Assembly: GCF_032854445.1 (NCBI RefSeq)
Contig: NC_088302.1
Location: 10,785,338-10,849,337, forward strand
Source: Liolophura sinensis
Lineage: Eukaryota > Mollusca > Polyplacophora > Chitonida > Chitonidae
DNA length: 64,000 nucleotides
Direction of reading: 5' to 3'
Below, piece by piece: positions 61,827 to 64,000 of this stretch. Positions within the stretch are counted from its first letter, which is position 1. Each line of letters begins with the position of its first letter. The translations under genes were made by a program, and so were the position numbers. A model generated the notes under the pieces. That model saw only the letters and a program-made list of their open reading frames with translations, was not told the origin of the DNA and searched no databases.

Positions 61827-62339
61827 TAAGTTAATGAACAGAGGGGTGGGGGTAGGGGTGGTGGAGGGGGAAAGGGGGAGAGGGTGTGGGTGGAAACGGA
61901 GGGATAATCTGTGGATAGAAAGGGTTGGGGTTTGAAAACTAACGGGATCTGATTTACAATTTTCGTTCATGTCAGTCATTTTAAAGTTGTTATTTTACGT
62001 CTGGGATGGATAGAGAATTCCTCTGGCTCTGAGACGCATAAACCTCCATGTAAATATGTATGTACCTATATCCAATGTGTAGACCATGTTTTTAACATAT
62101 CTCTGGCTTCTTTGTCAAAATTGTATAGTATTTTAATTATTGTATATTTTTATACCATTCCGGTAATTCAACCTACGCTACCCCTGGTTTGATGTCAGCT
62201 TTGAATCTAAAACTTAGTTTTTCATTTTTACTTTAACTTCTCATAGATGAAGGCTAATGTCAAGCGATTTTTTATATCAAGGCACGGTGAAGTTAATGTT
62301 TGCAGTAGGGAAAATAATATGTGCCAGTGCACATTATAA

Positions 62340-62830
62340 ATGACACTTCTGGCAAGGGAAGTAACTGTGTGAATGTTATAGGAAACATCAGCCGTGCTGA
62401 TGAGGCTCCTGCAGTAGTTGCATGAGTGCTGAGGAAGACAGTTTCTCCTATAGTAAGGAAAGTCGCTATGTGAATGCAGGGGACAACAGTTCTAATTGTA
62501 GTAATGAACACTGTGAGTGTGAAGGAAAAGGGTTGCAGCTATAGTAAGGAATACCATGAATGCGAAGGAGAAGGGTTCTAACTGCAGTGGGAAAAGTACG
62601 TGTGTATAAATGATAACGAAAAGTTCTTATTGCATAAAAGAAAGACTGTGTAAATGATGAGGAAAACAGTTCCTATAGCATAAAGGAAAGACTGGATGAA
62701 TGATAAGGAAAACAATTCCTATTGCATAAAAGAAAGACTGTGTGAATGATAAGGAAAACAGTTCCTATCGCAAAAGGAAAGACTGTGTGAATGATAAGGG
62801 ACAGTTCCTTTAAAGGTAAGACTGTGTGAG
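62340..62830 (+). repeat. Degenerate tandem repeat downstream of gene A copy 2
   Basis: Units of about 45 bp (gactgtgtgaatgataagga, aaacagttcctat), homologous in position and partly in sequence to 5880-6410. Both arrays start after ggcaagggaagtaact. Confidence 0.8.
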
Positions 62831-63229
62831 GGCTGTTGAGATTATAGTGACAGCATGTTCAAGGGCTTGTGTGTATTGTTCTGTGTGTTTTTCCCTTTGA
62901 AGTGTTTCTTTTTGGGGGAGTGCGGGGGGGGGAGGGGGTGTTCTGGTCATGTATAGCGTAACTGTTTATATGATTTTCTCATAGACCAGCCATATATGGG
63001 GAGAGTTAAGTCGTGTATGAACACGTATCTGGTCAATGTACGTACATCTTGTGGTTTCTCATGCATCTTGTGGTTTCTCATGTATCTTGTGGTTTCCTTG
63101 TGGTTTCCTGGTGGTTCATGCTTAGGTGTCTGTCTGTATATCTCGCAATTTAGACACGCGGGTTCGCGTGTTATACTGTTATGGTGGTTTATCTCTTCGT
63201 GTAAAAAGTGCTTTAAGTCTCTTGATTTT

Positions 63230-63600
63230 CTAAAGACTAATATGAAGTGGTTTATGTCTGGTGATCACGTATGAAGTGGTCTATGTCTAATTATCTTCTC
63301 GTGTGAAGTGGTTTATGTCTCGTGATCTCATTTAATGTGGTTTACGTCTGGTGATCTTCTCGTGTAAAGTGGTTTATGTCTGGTGAACGTCTCGTATAAC
63401 GTGGTTTATGTCTGGTGAACGTCCCGTATATCGTGGTTTATGTCTGGTGATCTTCTCGTGTAAAGTTGTTCATGTCTATGATCTCATGTAAAATGGTTTA
63501 TGTCTGGTGGTCTTCTCGTGTAAAATGACTTAGGTCCGGTGATCTTTTCTTATAAAGTGGTTTATGCCGCCCGGTTTTCTCGTATAAAGTGATAAATGCG
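63230..63600 (+). repeat. gtggttta tandem repeat downstream of gene A copy 2
   Basis: About ten imperfect units of 32-37 bp (gtggtttatgtctggtgatc, ttctcgtgtaaa). It is the counterpart of the 76-bp array at 6640-7700. Confidence 0.85.
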
Positions 63601-64000
63601 GTATGGTTTAATCTTGTACATTTTGACATCGCACTGTACGAAGATTTAAGGTGTAATATTTGCTCTGTGTCGTCAGATCTGTACAAGCGCAAAAGCCACA
63701 CATCTGTCTCATGTAATAACGATTCTGTTTTACATTTTATCAGTTTGATATTTTATCGCTATGAAAACGTTTTATTTTTGTATATGTCCGAATTATGCAT
63801 ATGTTAACGCCGTAGGACTGGGTTAAGTCACGTGTATGACACTGGTATGTGAGGATTTCAGTGTTTTCTATCTAGTGTAGTGCTTTGCTGGCAATATGTC
63901 TTCACGTGTTACCGGGTTTGTACATTAACAATGTATATGAGTTTCATATTTTAGTTTTGTGTATCACCGTAGGCGACAGGGATTGGGTAGGAGAGTAATG

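Overview
The window is animal nuclear DNA: multi-exon genes with GT-AG introns, a LINE retrotransposon, many tRNA-derived SINE copies and very abundant minisatellites. There are no bacterial operons. The SINE families and the style of the SRCR receptor point to a marine lophotrochozoan such as a mollusc or brachiopod; that assignment is inference, not something read from a marker gene.

Three protein-coding genes can be rebuilt exon by exon with every splice phase agreeing. (1) 'Gene A copy 1', + strand, 640-5287: 10 coding exons, 395 aa, a soluble protein of a family I do not recognise. (2) A large scavenger-receptor cysteine-rich (SRCR) gene on the - strand, 37695 down to 12669: 15 coding exons, 705 aa, with signal peptide, five six-cysteine (group A type) SRCR domains, a short stalk, one transmembrane helix and a cytoplasmic tail with a PPSY motif. 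(3) 'Gene A copy 2', + strand, 55693-61826: 10 exons, 394 aa, same intron phases as copy 1. Copies 1 and 2 are part of a larger direct segmental duplication (about 1-7910 and 55070-64000) that includes the promoter/leader and downstream tandem repeats.

Layout: 1-7.9 kb gene A copy 1 and its 3' repeat arrays; 7.9-12.7 kb no gene, with SINEs and a terminal-inverted-repeat (TIR) element ending 7 bp past the SRCR stop codon; 12.7-37.7 kb the SRCR gene, with a 30-bp minisatellite in intron 14 and two head-to-tail L1/Tx1-like LINE copies in the 8.2-kb intron 4; 37.7-48.7 kb no gene, with SINEs and minisatellites; 48.75-49.03 kb a decayed second copy of the SRCR last exon; 49.24-51.74 kb a 15-bp satellite-like array; 52.9-54.3 kb a 47-bp array; 54.5-55.54 kb two clear leader cassettes with a CRE-type TGACGTCA (and a fragment of a third); then gene A copy 2, with a second copy of the TIR element in its last intron.

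The receptor would act at the cell surface. Gene A looks intracellular. Nothing in the sequence proves that they work together; their shared local duplication history (two gene A copies and a relic of a second SRCR 3' end) is the only link.
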